Below, in pieces: positions 8,614 through 17,211 of a DNA stretch of 64,000 bases. A model generated the notes under the pieces. It was given only the letters and a program-made list of their open reading frames with translations, was not told the origin of the DNA and did not search any database. Positions within the stretch are counted from its first letter, which is position 1. Every line of letters starts with the position of its first letter. The position numbers were made by a program, and so were the translations under genes. The DNA comes from Pseudomonadota bacterium (GTDB taxonomy: Bacteria; Pseudomonadota; Alphaproteobacteria; Sphingomonadales; Sphingomonadaceae), in NCBI GenBank assembly GCA_023457895.1, contig JAEXAY010000019.1, forward strand, positions 1-64,000, written 5' to 3'.

Positions 8614-11316
8614 CTAGAATTTCGCGCGGGCCGTTACGCCATAGGTGCGCGGTTCTTGAACAAACGCACCACGAGCTCGCGAGCCGCCAAATCCTCTTAG
8701 CGGGATATTGAACGTGACAAACCGGGTGCGCGTGTCAAAAACGTTCCTCGCCCAAGCTTCGATTGTGAACTGCCCGTCGGCAGCGCCGAAACCGAATCTG
8801 AGATCGACTTTCGTGTTACCGGGCTGAATGTCCTGCGGCAAAGGCAGTGCTGCTGCTACCGCAGCGCGCACATCATCCTCTGTCAACGCCCCTGCCGTGG
8901 CCGGCAATTCGGTCGGGCGGGTGCTGGTACGACGCTTGGACTCGTACCGCACCGTTGCGCCGCCAAACACTGACATACCTGCATTGCCAATCTCGGTGTT
9001 GAAATCAAGTCCTCCGATCAGCACCAGTTCAGGCGCATTGGTCAACCTGGTCCCGCACAGCGAAGTCGCCGCCGGTGTGAAATTGGGATCCGTGGGGTCA
9101 AAACTTGCGCAATCGCTTGGATAGCGCGCGTCCGTATAGGAACCTGCGAGGTTCAAGGTCACTGCGTCTGAAAGGTCAAAGCCAGATTCAATTTCCACCC
9201 CCGTGCTTAACGCCTTGTCGGTGTTGAATGTATTGTACCGAGTCCCATCAAATTCTAACACCTGAAAATCTTTCAGATTGGTATGGAACAACGCAATATT
9301 TGCCCAGGCCCTGCCACCCAGGAACCTTGACTTCAAGCCAAGCTCAAACGCGTCAACTTTCTCAGACCGGAACGTCGGGTCAGCTCCGCCAGATGCTGAA
9401 GATACATCAAGATTGAAACCGCCTGATTTGAAGCCTTGAGAGTAGCCACCATAAAGAAACGTCCGATCGGCAACTTCATACCTGACATTTAGAGTATAGG
9501 TTAGACGGTCATCACCGAACTTCTGGTCAAATGGTTGCGGGATGAATTGAAGAAACGGACTAGTGACCGGATCGCCAACGAATTGCTGGAAGAAACTATT
9601 TGGATCACTTGGATCAAAGAATGGTGAAGTGAAAATCCAGCAATTGGTCTGCACAGCCGCTGCCAGCCGACCCGGGCCACCAGCACCAAAGAAACCATCA
9701 GTTGGGTGATATGCCCCGCCTGGCGCCAGATAGCCTGCCAGACTGTTGAAGGTCCCGAAACATGCATTGTGTTGACCGGGCACTTGCTCTGAAAGTTTAG
9801 CATTCTTGGATTCATCCACGTATCGAGCGCCAACAATAAGGCTTAGCCTATCGCTCAATTCGATGACATTGTGGGTAAAAATCGAAAACGATTCGCCCTT
9901 CTGCTGCGCACGCGGCGCAGCGTAATCGAGCACGGAATTCGCTCCGCCCGCAGCGAAATTCAGTTCATTGAATACAGGCTGACCAAAAGCCCCAACGCTA
10001 ACCGCTTCCTGCATCTGATCTAAGAAAAAAAACGTGTATTTCTGGTCGATTTTTTCATGCGAGTAGTAGGCGCCAATGATCCAATCCAAAGCGCCGTCAA
10101 ATGACTCGCCTTGCAATCGCAATTCGTGTGACGTCGACTTGATGCTGGTCCCGTTAAGTGGATCCAAATCTATTCCAGGATTGAGGGCTCTGATTTCAGG
10201 GCAGTCGCCGACCGCATAGACATTCAATGCGGTATAGTCACCGCGACAACTGTCGGCAAATGAGTCCCCGTAATAGCCAAGATAAGACAGCTCACCAAAT
10301 GGCAATGAAACATCATAGTGAGCCGCAATACTCCAACCGTGGAACGGATTGACAAAATTTGTATTGTCGTTGGCGAGGTAAGGATCGACCGCATCTGCCC
10401 CTACGTTAGGAGCACCGGCTGTGGGTGCGAAAGCAGAGAATGGCGCAGAGTTCGCCTCGATGAATGGCGAGCGCTGCGTCCAGATTGCCATACAGCAATC
10501 ATCTTTGCCTCTGTTATAGCCCGCGCCGAAGCGGAGTTCGCCCGCATCCTCAAGGTCGAACAGCAACTGTCCGCGGATCGAAATCCTGTCTCTTGTTTGC
10601 GATTCATCACCAACGACATTGGTGATGTAGCCGCCTCTGTTTCTATATGCGCCAGCAATGCGCAAGCCAATCTTGTCCTGAACCAGAGGCACATTGAAGC
10701 CAGCCTGCACACCATAAAGATCATAATTGCCAATGGTGGCGTTGACGAAGCCCTCCACTATGTCTGTTCTGGGCGGATTGGTCTTGATCACCATTGCGCC
10801 TGCTGAGGTGTTCCTGCCAAACAGGGTGCCTTGCGGCCCCTTTAACAACTCAATTTGCTGCACATCGTAAAGATCAGAGAGAGCTGCACCCGGCCTCGGT
10901 AGATAGATTCCATCGATGAATGCGCCTACGGAGCTTTCTAGCCCGATGTTGTTGCCCGTGGTCCCTACCCCACGCAAACGCAGGACCAGACCGCCTGTCG
11001 CCGAATCAGACGTACTGACTGCGTAACTCGGCGCTGCGCGCTCAAGGTTGGTAATGTCTTCAATACCCTTTGAGATCAGTTCTTCTTGACCGACAACAGT
11101 CACAGCAATTGGCACTTCCTCCAACGTCTGGTCGCGCTTGGTCGCGGTGACAACGATATCCCGTTCACCTTGCTCCACCTTCTCGACTTCAGCTCCCCCT
11201 TCTTGCTGAAGCGCCAAAGCCTGACTTGGCAGTCCAAAACACCCGACCGTAGCAACCACAAAGGCAATCCGCGAAGTCTGCCGAACTAGCTGCGGCAATT
11301 CTACACTAGATTTCAC
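8614..11316 (-). CDS. pegB: TonB-dependent outer-membrane receptor, PegB-like
   Basis: This is a receptor of about 900 residues with a signal peptide (hydrophobic IAFVVATVGCFGL, cleavage near SQALA). The plug domain shows EEVPIAVTVV and ELLKGPQGTLFGRNTSAGA. A long beta-barrel follows, and the C-terminus ends in Phe (VTARAKF), as needed for outer-membrane assembly. I chose GTG 11316, next to AGGAGG, although the spacing is short; an upstream TTG at 11421 would add an odd charged leader. As first gene of the set it should import PEG chains. An IS6-family end begins 126 bases upstream, so the promoter region has been invaded or rearranged. Confidence 0.8.
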   Translation of the reverse strand: MKSSVELPQLVRQTSRIAFVVATVGCFGLPSQALALQQEGGAEVEKVEQGERDIVVTATKRDQTLEEVPIAVTVVGQEELISKGIEDITNLERAAPSYAVSTSDSATGGLVLRLRGVGTTGNNIGLESSVGAFIDGIYLPRPGAALSDLYDVQQIELLKGPQGTLFGRNTSAGAMVIKTNPPRTDIVEGFVNATIGNYDLYGVQAGFNVPLVQDKIGLRIAGAYRNRGGYITNVVGDESQTRDRISIRGQLLFDLEDAGELRFGAGYNRGKDDCCMAIWTQRSPFIEANSAPFSAFAPTAGAPNVGADAVDPYLANDNTNFVNPFHGWSIAAHYDVSLPFGELSYLGYYGDSFADSCRGDYTALNVYAVGDCPEIRALNPGIDLDPLNGTSIKSTSHELRLQGESFDGALDWIIGAYYSHEKIDQKYTFFFLDQMQEAVSVGAFGQPVFNELNFAAGGANSVLDYAAPRAQQKGESFSIFTHNVIELSDRLSLIVGARYVDESKNAKLSEQVPGQHNACFGTFNSLAGYLAPGGAYHPTDGFFGAGGPGRLAAAVQTNCWIFTSPFFDPSDPNSFFQQFVGDPVTSPFLQFIPQPFDQKFGDDRLTYTLNVRYEVADRTFLYGGYSQGFKSGGFNLDVSSASGGADPTFRSEKVDAFELGLKSRFLGGRAWANIALFHTNLKDFQVLEFDGTRYNTFNTDKALSTGVEIESGFDLSDAVTLNLAGSYTDARYPSDCASFDPTDPNFTPAATSLCGTRLTNAPELVLIGGLDFNTEIGNAGMSVFGGATVRYESKRRTSTRPTELPATAGALTEDDVRAAVAAALPLPQDIQPGNTKVDLRFGFGAADGQFTIEAWARNVFDTRTRFVTFNIPLRGFGGSRARGAFVQEPRTYGVTARAKF

Positions 11317-11442
11317 CTTCCTCCTCACACCTGCCACAATTCTATCTCCCCTCCCTCCACTTTTCCCTATTCGTGAACTTATCCTGTCGTGCTTTGGAAG
11401 CGATATGATAGAATCGATCAATTATTGACAGATTCATTCGTC

Positions 11443-11585
11443 GGTGTTGTCAGTCTAACGCGAACTCGTCTCCGACCGACGCAACTATCCTTGCCCGCTT
11501 AGTGCTTCAGGCCATAAGGTTCTGCCACTCAGCCAGGGCAGCTGAGCGGTTGGCCTTGTAAGTCTGTCTATCGGTAAGATGTCTG
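11443..11585 (-). mobile_element. IS6-family element remnant A: right end and last 25 transposase codons
   Basis: GGTGTTGTCAG at 11443 matches the ends of two other IS6-like pieces (11586, 11810). On the minus strand the frame ending TGA at 11507-11509 reads RHLTDRQTYKANRSAALAEW, which resembles the C-terminus of IS6-family (IS26-like) transposases. Homology stops exactly at 11585, where another element end begins. It is a dead remnant whose outer end points at pegB. Confidence 0.7.
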
Positions 11586-11809
11586 GGTGCTGTCAGTCTA
11601 ACGCTAAACGGTCTCCACCTGCGGCGCTCTGCCGCATAATGAGACTCACATGAAGCCCATTTGTTTCAAGCGTCATCGCTTTCATCCAGACATAATCCGC
11701 CAAGCCGTGTGGCTCTATTTTCGCTTCACGCTGAGCTTGCGAGACGTTGAGGACCTGCTTGCGGAACGCGGTATCGATCTGTGTTACGAGACGGTTCGGT
11801 GCTGGGCCA
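11586..11809 (+). mobile_element. IS6-family element remnant B: left end and first ~53 transposase codons
   Basis: The terminal repeat GGTGCTGTCAGTCTAACGC starts at 11586. The transposase ATG is at 11650 and encodes FKRHRFHPDIIRQAVWLYF and LSLRDVEDLLAERGID, the N-terminal HTH region of IS6-family transposases. The gene is cut after about ETVRCW, where remnant C begins at 11810. It is truncated and lacks all DDE residues. Confidence 0.75.
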
Positions 11810-12116
11810 GGTGCTGTCAGGCAAACGCTAACTGTTCTCCAAACTTGAGATATTTGGAGCTAAGTTGGCAGTTATGCAGCCTCTTTCATTCAAGCGTCAT
11901 CGCTTTCACCCCGACATCATCCGCCAGGCAGTGTGGTTGTATTTCAGATTCACGCTGAGCCTGCGTGATGTTGAAGACTTGATGGCTGAACGCGGTATCG
12001 ACGTGACTTACGAGACCATCCGCTGCTGGGTGGATAAGTTTGGTCCAGCCATTGCTGCCAACATTCGCAAGAGACGCCATCGAGCTGATTGCGTGTGGCA
12101 TTTGGATGAGATGGTT
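11810..12116 (+). mobile_element. IS6-family element remnant C: left end and first ~80 transposase codons
   Basis: The terminal repeat GGTGCTGTCAGGCAAACGC begins at 11810. The transposase ATG is at 11874, and its product runs through the HTH region and past VDKFGPAIAANIRKR to WHLDEMV, the first catalytic-Asp strand. Homology then stops near 12116, where a minus-strand traF fragment starts. The frame stays open to 12425, but the remainder is the shadow of traF. It is truncated and related to but not identical with remnant B. Confidence 0.75.
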
Positions 12117-12374
12117 GGGCGCCTTGCCAAAATGCCTTTCGAGCAGCGGCGAGGACGGAGGATCGAACAGAATGATGTCGCCGCGCTGTGGCAGCGCGCT
12201 GTGATCGAGCCAGATCGCCCAATAGGGCAGGCTCGGGCTGGCGTTGATCATCAGCGCGTGATCCTTCGCAAAGGCGGCGAGCGAGGTGAGCGCGAGCGCG
12301 GCCGCGCCGAGCCCCGCCCACAGCGTGAGCCGGCGCCCGGTGGGCGAACGGAGGACAAGGTCAGCGGCGCGCAT
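12117..12374 (-). pseudogene. traF: 5' fragment of a TraF-type conjugal transfer signal peptidase
   Basis: From ATG 12374 the product has an N-terminal membrane segment (LTLWAGLGAAALALTSLAAF), then NASPSLPYWAIWL, where the catalytic Ser of S26-family TraF peptidases is expected, then RGDIILFDPP. After about 86 codons the homology ends at the IS6 remnant C junction, so the catalytic Lys region is missing. The start overlaps the end of trbI by 14 bases, as in a tra operon. TraF peptidases mature pilin or other secreted parts of conjugation systems; this copy should be inactive. Confidence 0.65.
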
Positions 12375-12768
12375 CGGGAATGGCTCCCACGCGGCGCGCC
12401 ACATCCGCGCGCACGGCTTCGGTGAGATCGGGCGTGCTGCCGGCCACCACCGCTTCGGCGACAAGGACCGTGCGGCCCTCGCGGCCCAGATGTTCGACCG
12501 ATGCTTCGACCGCCTGCAGATAGGCCTGGACGCGCATCTTCGTTTCCTCAGGCGGCCGTCCGGCGCGCGCTTCGGCTTCGATGAAGTCGCCCATGATGCG
12601 GCTCAGCTGGACGGTCACCACCTCGCGCTTATCGAGCGCGAGCAGCTTGTCGGTGGCCCAGACGCCCCAGAGTGCCGAGCCGACCATGCTCAAGCCGAGC
12701 ACAGCGGCGGTCCAGTTTACCCCGCCCATGCGGCTGCGCAGGGATTGTGTTGCCAATATGTTCTTCAC
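12361..12768 (-). CDS. trbI: F-type conjugative transfer protein TrbI-like
   Basis: This 135-residue protein has one N-terminal membrane helix (AAVLGLSMVGSALWGVWA) and a periplasmic alpha-helical domain with VTVQLSRIMGDFIEAEARAG, resembling the F-type TrbI family (PF09677 from memory). GTG 12768 overlaps the preceding gene by four bases (GTGA). It is complete by length but stranded: neighbouring traC and traW are absent. The family call is moderate; it is clearly part of the same minus-strand tra scrap. Confidence 0.6.
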   Translation of the reverse strand: MKNILATQSLRSRMGGVNWTAAVLGLSMVGSALWGVWATDKLLALDKREVVTVQLSRIMGDFIEAEARAGRPPEETKMRVQAYLQAVEASVEHLGREGRTVLVAEAVVAGSTPDLTEAVRADVARRVGAIPDARR

Positions 12769-13496
12769 AGCTTTTCTCCCGAGAGTTCGCGTTCGAGATC
12801 GTTGATGAAGCGCGGGAGGCGCCAGACCACGACCAGCGTCGCGACACCGATGAGGACGAATTTGAACTCGTCGAGGAAGCCGATCTGGCGGCCTTGCTCG
12901 GCGCCGAGGAAACGGTCCGAAATATTGGCGAGATGCGCAAAGAAAACCCCGGCATCGCCGCCCGAGATCAGAAGGAAGAAGAGCAGCGGGAGCCCGAGCG
13001 CCATGTCCTCAAGTGAAGACGAAGGTTGAAAGGGCTGTCCGAGATCGAACGTCTCGGCTTCGGGCTGTGCGGCAGGCTGCTCGGCGGCCGTGCCTTCATG
13101 CGTTTTGCTCGTTGCCTCGATCTGCGCCTGTACGGCTTTGAGCTTGCGGCGCAGCTGGCGCATCAGCGGCGGGGCGGTGTCCTCACCAACCTTGCGGCGC
13201 AGTTCTGCGGCCCAGCGCGGATTTTCGACGACTGCCCAAGCGACCGCATCGTCGTGCAGCGTCCCGGTCTCATCGACATGGGCCGGAAACACGATCCTGA
13301 GCGTTCGCTCGGACGTCCGGGCCCGATCGCCGGCAGCAACCGGGACAGGCGCACGATAGTCGTTCTCCAGCGAGCCAGCTGCAGTCATGTCACCGGTTGC
13401 GCGGGCGTCGATCACATGGCTGGGCGCGCAGTCGCCCTTGGGGGCGCGACAGGTGAAATCGCCTTCGATGTTGGTGCCGAAAGTCGCGCACGCGCT
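12765..13496 (-). pseudogene. TraV-like conjugative lipoprotein, 5'-truncated, with C-terminal membrane segments
   Basis: The segment SACATFGTNIEGDFTC followed by RAPKGDCAPSH resembles the mature start of TraV lipoproteins, with the Cys in a lipobox. The N-terminal signal region is replaced by unrelated sequence beyond about 13496; the frame continues to 13532. The C-terminal ~85 residues (ALGLPLLFFLLISGG and FVLIGVATLVVVWRLP) look like a different small membrane protein, so the frame may be an in-frame fusion left by loss of traC. It is the first gene of the scrap and overlaps trbI by 4 bases. Function is probably lost. Confidence 0.5.
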
Positions 13497-13513
13497 TGTC
13501 CGCCTGAGTGGCA

Positions 13514-13747
13514 ATGTCGCACAGGGAAGCACATGAACGTGTCGCCGGCGTGGCCGCGGCCATGACCCACGCCTTGTCAGTCCGCCCCTCCCAGATTGAT
13601 GTCGATGATGTGGGAGTTGAGGACGGCAAGGTCGTCTTTCATCCGTCCATCAGGATGCGCGGTCGCTTCGCTATGCGATTAGCTGAATACAAGGACGAGG
13701 AAGGCGGACGCCTTGGGGACGACGCTCGAGTTCAAGCCTCGCGATAG
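13514..13747 (+). CDS. Small hypothetical protein at a recombination junction
   Basis: A 77-codon frame begins at ATG 13514 and contains THALSVRPSQIDVDDVGVED and GRFAMRLAEYKDEE. I do not recognise it. It has plausible hydrophilic composition up to about 13706, then its last codons overlap the ADP-ribosylglycohydrolase gene in another frame. This suggests that its natural 3' end has been replaced. It may be part of a lost gene between the tra scrap and the glycohydrolase. Confidence 0.25.
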   Translation: MSHREAHERVAGVAAAMTHALSVRPSQIDVDDVGVEDGKVVFHPSIRMRGRFAMRLAEYKDEEGGRLGDDARVQASR

Positions 13748-14579
13748 CTATGACCACATCACCGATATGGTCGGGGGAGGGCCGTTCGGTCTGGACGCGG
13801 GCACTTGGACTGATGATACCTCGATGGCTCTTGCTCTCGGGGACGCTCTTCTGGCTAGTGCGGCCAAGGACTCAATCTTTGAGCCGCAAGAAGCACAACG
13901 TCGATTTGTCGAATGGTGGAAGAACGGGGCCTACAGCCCCACGGGCAACTGCTTCGATATCGGGATTACCACCCGCCAAGCACTCTCGCGTTTTGAACAG
14001 AGCGGGGATCCGATTTCCGGTTCGGACGATCCCCATTCAGCAGGAAATGGATCTCTGATGAGGCTGGCGCCGGTCGCGGTCTGGGGCATCGGGGCTGATC
14101 CTGCGGTGATGACACGAGTGGCGCGTCGGCAGAGTATGACTACCCACGCGGCCGATGCATGTCTTGAAGCGTGCGAAGTTTATGCGATCATGCTGCGAGC
14201 GGCGATTCTCGGCGCAGATTTCGATAGTGCACTGGAAAATGCTCGCGGATCATACGGCCCCGTAATCGGGCCCATTGTCGCTGGCAGTTGGCGCGAGAAG
14301 ACGCGAGATCAAATTTCGAGCAGCGGCTTCGTGGCTCACAGCCTCGAAGCGGCAATCTGGTGTGTGGCGAATACCGATAACTTCGATGATGCGGTGTTGC
14401 TGGCAGCCAACCTTGGTGACGATGCAGACACCACTGCGGCAATCACTGGCCAGTTGGCTGGTGCCATCTACGGAGCCTCGACTATTCGTCAGTCATGGCA
14501 GGAGAAGTTAGCTTGGCGCGACGAAATTGAGGCGCTCGCCCGAAAGTTGGCTTTCCCCTTAATTCCGGTCTCACGCTAA
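13713..14579 (+). CDS. ADP-ribosylglycohydrolase family protein, missing its extreme N-terminus
   Basis: The product carries the metal-binding words TWTDDTSMALALGDALL near the N-terminus and LGDDADTTAAITGQLAGA near the C-terminus, both typical of DraG/ARH hydrolases that remove ADP-ribose from proteins or small molecules. Family members start about 15-20 residues earlier with a GLAVGDALG-like helix. Here only ADALGTTLEF remains before an in-frame stop at 13680-13682. TTG 13713 is the only nearby start, without a good ribosome site. Both metal clusters persist, but the missing first helix makes activity doubtful. Confidence 0.7.
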   Translation: MGTTLEFKPRDSYDHITDMVGGGPFGLDAGTWTDDTSMALALGDALLASAAKDSIFEPQEAQRRFVEWWKNGAYSPTGNCFDIGITTRQALSRFEQSGDPISGSDDPHSAGNGSLMRLAPVAVWGIGADPAVMTRVARRQSMTTHAADACLEACEVYAIMLRAAILGADFDSALENARGSYGPVIGPIVAGSWREKTRDQISSSGFVAHSLEAAIWCVANTDNFDDAVLLAANLGDDADTTAAITGQLAGAIYGASTIRQSWQEKLAWRDEIEALARKLAFPLIPVSR

Positions 14580-14764
14580 CGTCCGGCAATCGCTTTGCGG
14601 CGCGGCTCAAAAGCCCACCGGTTTTATCATGGTCGAGATAGGATCGTGATGCGTCAATTTTGACACCGTAACGCTGTTTCAGGGGATAATGATGCAAGTT
14701 TGCGACATTACGAGCCGCTGGCTGAAACGACCGCCGCAATTGACGGCAGGCTTGGCCCAATTAC

Positions 14765-15886
14765 CTACAACGAGATCTGCGTCCCAGAAATCAGAACGGG
14801 GTCCAAGCCTGCCTCCTCCTGCTGGAGGAACAGCGAAGGTGCGCCGTCTGGGCGAAACGGCGAACCTGTTTTCCACATTCCGAGCATGATCACCGCAAGC
14901 TTCCTTGCTACGGCAACGCGCGCCTTCAGGAACCCAACCCGCTGGGCCAGCTCGAGACCCCAGGTGCGAAGACGGCTTTCGATCTCAATCCTGCAAAGTA
15001 GCACGGTGGCTGCGGTAATCAGGTGCATCCGTGTGAGCTTATTCCCGTGCCGACTGATACGCCCCCGGCGTGAAGTGGCGCCTGACTGATATAGGGTCGG
15101 GGTCAGACCCAAGTATGCTCCAACGTCACGGCTCCGCTCAAATCGATGTGGATCGCCGATGGCACTGTAGAACGACAGCGCGATCACAGCTCCGACGCCG
15201 GGGATCGTCTGGAAATTGCGGCACGTAAGATTGTTCGATGCGATGTCGCGCATCTGCCGGTCAAGAGCGGAGATTTGCTCTCTCAGAGCCTCGGAAATGT
15301 CGACGAGCGGTTGCAGATTGACCCCGATTTCAAGCCCGTGCTGTCGCATTTTCCGCACCTGGTCGTTCACCTCAGCGGCCAGCGCACCCCTTCCGTTCAG
15401 GAGTTTCACGTTCCCGCCGTGTAACCTGAAAATCGATTGGATGAGCGCATCTGTCCTGGCGCGGTTTTTCAGCATTGTTCTTCGAACATTGATCAGGGTT
15501 CGGATATTCTGATGCTCCATTGGCTTCACAAAGACTGGCGACCCTATCGATCGACCAAGCCGCCCGAGCTCAGCGAGCCCTCGAGCATCGTGGACATCTG
15601 TTTTCTGCCGCCTGATCGCCAGGAATTTGCTCGATTTGCGTACATCGACCACCTGAACAGGAAATCCGTATGAACGCAGTTCTCGAACCATCTGGGTGCC
15701 ATTGCCGGCCTCGATCGTGAGGCACTGCGCTGCCTCAACGCCAAACCTCCGCAGAATATCTCTGATGGGTCCAGATGTCGTTTCGCATATCGCTTCGAAG
15801 AGGATCCCGCCCTCTGCGTCGATGAGGCAAACGGCTGTTTCGAGATGCCCCGCATCGAGCCCCACCCAGTAGTGCTGATAAGCCAA
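14765..15886 (-). CDS. IS110-family transposase (DEDD recombinase)
   Basis: This 373-residue protein has an N-terminal RuvC-like DEDD domain: Asp in YWVGLDAGH, Glu in LTIEAGNGT, and two Asp in KTDVHDARG. The C-terminal Tnp domain has a Ser-containing YQSGATSRRGRISRHGN segment after PGVGAVIAL. The preferred start is TTG 15886, preceded by AAGGAGG; the frame is open to 15922. IS110 elements move by RNA-guided recombination using a bridge RNA from a non-coding end. The 185 bases downstream (14580-14764) and about 120 bases upstream (15887-16006) are the only candidate ends. Element boundaries are not visible as inverted repeats. Confidence 0.85.
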   Translation of the reverse strand: MAYQHYWVGLDAGHLETAVCLIDAEGGILFEAICETTSGPIRDILRRFGVEAAQCLTIEAGNGTQMVRELRSYGFPVQVVDVRKSSKFLAIRRQKTDVHDARGLAELGRLGRSIGSPVFVKPMEHQNIRTLINVRRTMLKNRARTDALIQSIFRLHGGNVKLLNGRGALAAEVNDQVRKMRQHGLEIGVNLQPLVDISEALREQISALDRQMRDIASNNLTCRNFQTIPGVGAVIALSFYSAIGDPHRFERSRDVGAYLGLTPTLYQSGATSRRGRISRHGNKLTRMHLITAATVLLCRIEIESRLRTWGLELAQRVGFLKARVAVARKLAVIMLGMWKTGSPFRPDGAPSLFLQQEEAGLDPVLISGTQISL

Positions 15887-16006
15887 CCAGCGCCTCCTTC
15901 GAAACCTGTCCAAAAAGCCCAACCTAGGTTGGCCCGCGCAACTCGCCGAGTAGGAATTGTCCGCTCTGGCGTGATAGTGAAATAGGATATGCTAGGAGTG
16001 GATAGG

Positions 16007-16621
16007 ATGACCCCAAGGCAAGCGCTTGATGATTTGATCCGCGAGCGGGAAGAGACCTACGCCGCGGTTTCGCGTCTGCTTGGCCGAAACTCCGCCTATA
16101 TCCAGCAATACATCAAGCGCGGCACGCCCGCGCGTCTCGATCAAAGCGACATCGCTCAGCTGGCTTTGCATTTCGATGTTTCTGGCAAACTGCTCGGCGG
16201 AAAAGAGAGTTCTTCAACTCCGCGACGTTCGGTCATCACTGTGCCGGTAATCGAGGCCAAGGGCCTGGAAATCCCACAGGAACGATCTCGCATCGTCGAT
16301 GAAGCTTGGCTAAGACGCCTATGCAATAGGCCTCCAGGTTTGGCGATCTTACCCATTGCTGGTGAGGCTATGCAGCCGACCCTGCAGAGCGGCGACGAAG
16401 TCATTATCCAAAGGTTGCGCTCTCACGATGCCCTTCACGACGGGCTCTACGCTGTCCGTGGATCGTCAGAGACGTTCGTCAGGCGGATCGCTCTGGACCC
16501 GACCAAAAATCGCATTTCTGTCCTCACCGACCATCCCGCTTATCCAAGCTGGAACGGTGTTCAGCGAAAGGCGATCAATGTCGTCGGCAAAGTGATCTGG
16601 ATTGGTTCTCGGGTGTCGTGA
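16007..16621 (+). CDS. LexA/CI-like S24-family protein without the catalytic Ser and Lys
   Basis: This 204-residue protein has an N-terminal HTH-like part (ETYAAVSRLLGRNSAYIQQY) and a C-terminal S24 domain. The usual GDSMxPT motif reads GEAMQPTLQSGD, with Ala in place of the nucleophile. The usual vKRi strand reads FVRRIAL, with Arg in place of the general-base Lys. Self-cleavage is therefore not expected. ATG 16007 has AGGAG eight bases upstream and matches the start of sphingomonad homologues; an earlier ATG at 15989 is possible. It lies beside the IS110 element and no target genes are adjacent. Confidence 0.75.
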   Translation: MTPRQALDDLIREREETYAAVSRLLGRNSAYIQQYIKRGTPARLDQSDIAQLALHFDVSGKLLGGKESSSTPRRSVITVPVIEAKGLEIPQERSRIVDEAWLRRLCNRPPGLAILPIAGEAMQPTLQSGDEVIIQRLRSHDALHDGLYAVRGSSETFVRRIALDPTKNRISVLTDHPAYPSWNGVQRKAINVVGKVIWIGSRVS

Positions 16622-17010
16622 GTGGGAGCTATGCTGCCTGCAACATACGCCAAGTTGCGCAGTGAATGTCCACTGCTCGGGGTAAGTCGAACGGTTTGCC
16701 GCGATCAAATTTCCGCTCATCGCAAAGGTGCCAAGATGGGGGTATTGCAGGGGGTATTTTTGGCGATGCGGATTGAGAAATGACATTTTAACAGCTGCTT
16801 AAGCGAGGTTGGTGGATCCCTCCTTGACTACCATCCGCACGCTTCCACAGAAATCCACATACCATCGCGTTCGATAGGCGACGGCGAAGCGCGCGCCGCA
16901 TTAGGACGTGCGAAAATTTTGCCTGCTACCTAGAAAGCTACCTAGCGCGGGAAGCCGACCAAAAGCCACATCTGAGAAGTGACTTAAACACTTGATATAT
17001 TGTGAAAAAA
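16622..17010. other. Gene-free stretch between the S24 gene and tRNA-Lys
   Basis: About 390 bases with no convincing coding frame. There are two GGGGGTAT words (near 16738 and 16752) and two GCTACCTAG words (about 16924 and 16935). It may be the decayed edge of an island next to the tRNA 3' end. No integrase fragment could be read with confidence. Confidence 0.4.
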
Positions 17011-17086
<76 letters not shown>

Positions 17087-17149
17087 ATATTGCGGCTGGG
17101 ACGAGCAGGTCGTGCTGCTGTCCTTAACTGCGAGCCGCGCCGCTATCAT

Positions 17150-17179
17150 AGGATAGCGGGGGGTGCAATGGTTTTTCAA
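17150..17179 (-). promoter_or_regulatory. Possible promoter of tRNA-Lys
   Basis: Minus strand TTGAAA (17174-17179) and TATCCT (17150-17155) are separated by 18 bases, about 60 bases upstream of the tRNA. The -10 region overlaps a dyad (CGCTATC/GATAGCG, 17141-17158). Confidence 0.35.
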
Positions 17180-17211
17180 AAAAATATTGTTCAGTGAGCT
17201 TGGCTACCGAT

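Noticed and set aside
11865..12425. 186-codon frame that could be called one transposase
   Set aside because: Only the first ~80 residues are IS6-like; the rest is the reverse strand of traF.
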